Origin: Bordetella flabilis
Lineage (GTDB): Bacteria; Pseudomonadota; Gammaproteobacteria; Burkholderiales; Burkholderiaceae_B
NCBI RefSeq assembly: GCF_001676725.1
Contig: NZ_CP016172.1
Coordinates: 2,356,001-2,420,000 of the forward strand
Length of the DNA: 64,000 bases
Direction: 5' to 3'
Under the pieces are notes generated by a model. It was not told the DNA's origin and ran no database searches. It saw only the letters and a list, made by a program, of their open reading frames with translations. The translations under genes were made by a program, and so were the position numbers. Shown here piece by piece: positions 63,719 through 64,000 of the stretch. The first letter of the stretch is position 1; every line of letters begins with the position of its first letter.

Positions 63719-64000
63719 ATGCATCGGATCGCCGTGCTCGCCCTGCATGACTTCGTTCCCTACGACTTGGGCATCGCTTGCGAGGTGTTCGCGCGCGCCC
63801 GCACGTCCCGCGGAGCGCCAGCGTATGCGGTGCAAGTCTGCGGACCGGCGCGCACCATCCGATCGCGCGCCTTCGAGATGCGCGTTTTCTTCGGGCTGGA
63901 CGCGATTTCGCGCGCCGACACGGTGCTCATTCCCGGCATCGAGGACGCGGCTGCGCTCATGCCGGGGCCCGTGTTGGCCGCATTGCGGGCCGCATGGCAA
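63719..64000 (+). CDS. GlxA-type regulator, 5' part
   Basis: The first 94 codons of a DJ-1/PfpI-like domain (RIAVLALHDFVPYDLGIACE; VLIPGIED), which in this arrangement usually precedes an AraC DNA-binding domain. The gene leaves the window at 64000. Confidence 0.8.
   Translation, partial: MHRIAVLALHDFVPYDLGIACEVFARARTSRGAPAYAVQVCGPARTIRSRAFEMRVFFGLDAISRADTVLIPGIEDAAALMPGPVLAALRAAWQ

Noticed and set aside
1..64000. CRISPR array, tRNA or rRNA genes
   Set aside because: No regularly spaced repeats, cloverleaf-like sequence or rRNA stretch was noticed; integrase attachment at a tRNA could not be shown.

Overview
The window is a high-GC proteobacterial chromosome segment. The long-form purL, the guaB-guaA pair, a TctC/Bug-type binding protein, GcvA-like LysR regulators and a caa3-type oxidase point to Burkholderiales, most likely Alcaligenaceae (Bordetella/Achromobacter). 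The genus is inferred from gene style, not from a marker gene.

Region 1 (1-13.4 kb) is housekeeping: the 3' part of purL, an M20 peptidase, a DUF1415 gene, a methyltransferase, an EF-G gene outside any visible ribosomal operon, guaB and guaA (each preceded by a clear hairpin terminator), a DUF72 gene and a 2H phosphoesterase.

Region 2 (13.4-26.9 kb) is a scrambled accessory region. It holds two complete IS3-family elements and several decayed IS3 pieces. Two genes have 3' ends supplied by IS sequence. There is a tyrosine recombinase cut by an IS, a recombinase scrap, and a decayed AbiH phage-defence gene that keeps only its two termini. An intact abiEi-abiEii (type IV toxin-antitoxin/abortive infection) pair follows the recombinase. 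Degenerate AraC, AlpA and alcohol dehydrogenase genes are also present. The same ordered set of fragments (AraC piece, IS orfA piece, AraC 3' end) occurs at 16.9-18.1 kb and 25.8-26.1 kb, so a segment was duplicated and then eroded differently in each copy.

Region 3 (26.9-35.6 kb) carries an FMN-reductase/XapX operon beside an AraC regulator. Next is the most striking gene of the window, a 1,576-residue protein with a long N-terminal region, a leucine-rich repeat block and a C-terminal NEL-type E3 ubiquitin ligase domain with its CxD catalytic motif. It is a probable secreted effector. A MerR regulator and a DUF2938 membrane protein share a MerR-type promoter with a 19-bp spacer, and an unrecognised 135-residue protein follows.

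Region 4 (35.6-41.1 kb) encodes a caa3-type cytochrome oxidase: subunit II with a fused cytochrome c, fused subunits I+III, and a small membrane protein. Two cytochrome c genes run divergently.

Region 5 (41.1-64 kb) is metabolic accessory content arranged as regulator/target pairs: LysR/amidohydrolase-MFS-SDR, a LysR gene with a nonsense codon beside NmrA/DUF1857, TetR, a helicase scrap beside an AAA ATPase, MarR/alpha-beta hydrolase with two palindromic operators, a metallo-beta-lactamase-fold hydrolase, an aminoglycoside adenylyltransferase homologue, GntR with an Asp/Glu-racemase-fold enzyme and a Bug protein, a decayed DctP, a Tat-dependent phospholipase C, a secreted metzincin-like protease, azoreductase/LysR, two small membrane proteins and the start of a GlxA-type regulator. 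No tRNA, rRNA or CRISPR array was seen.
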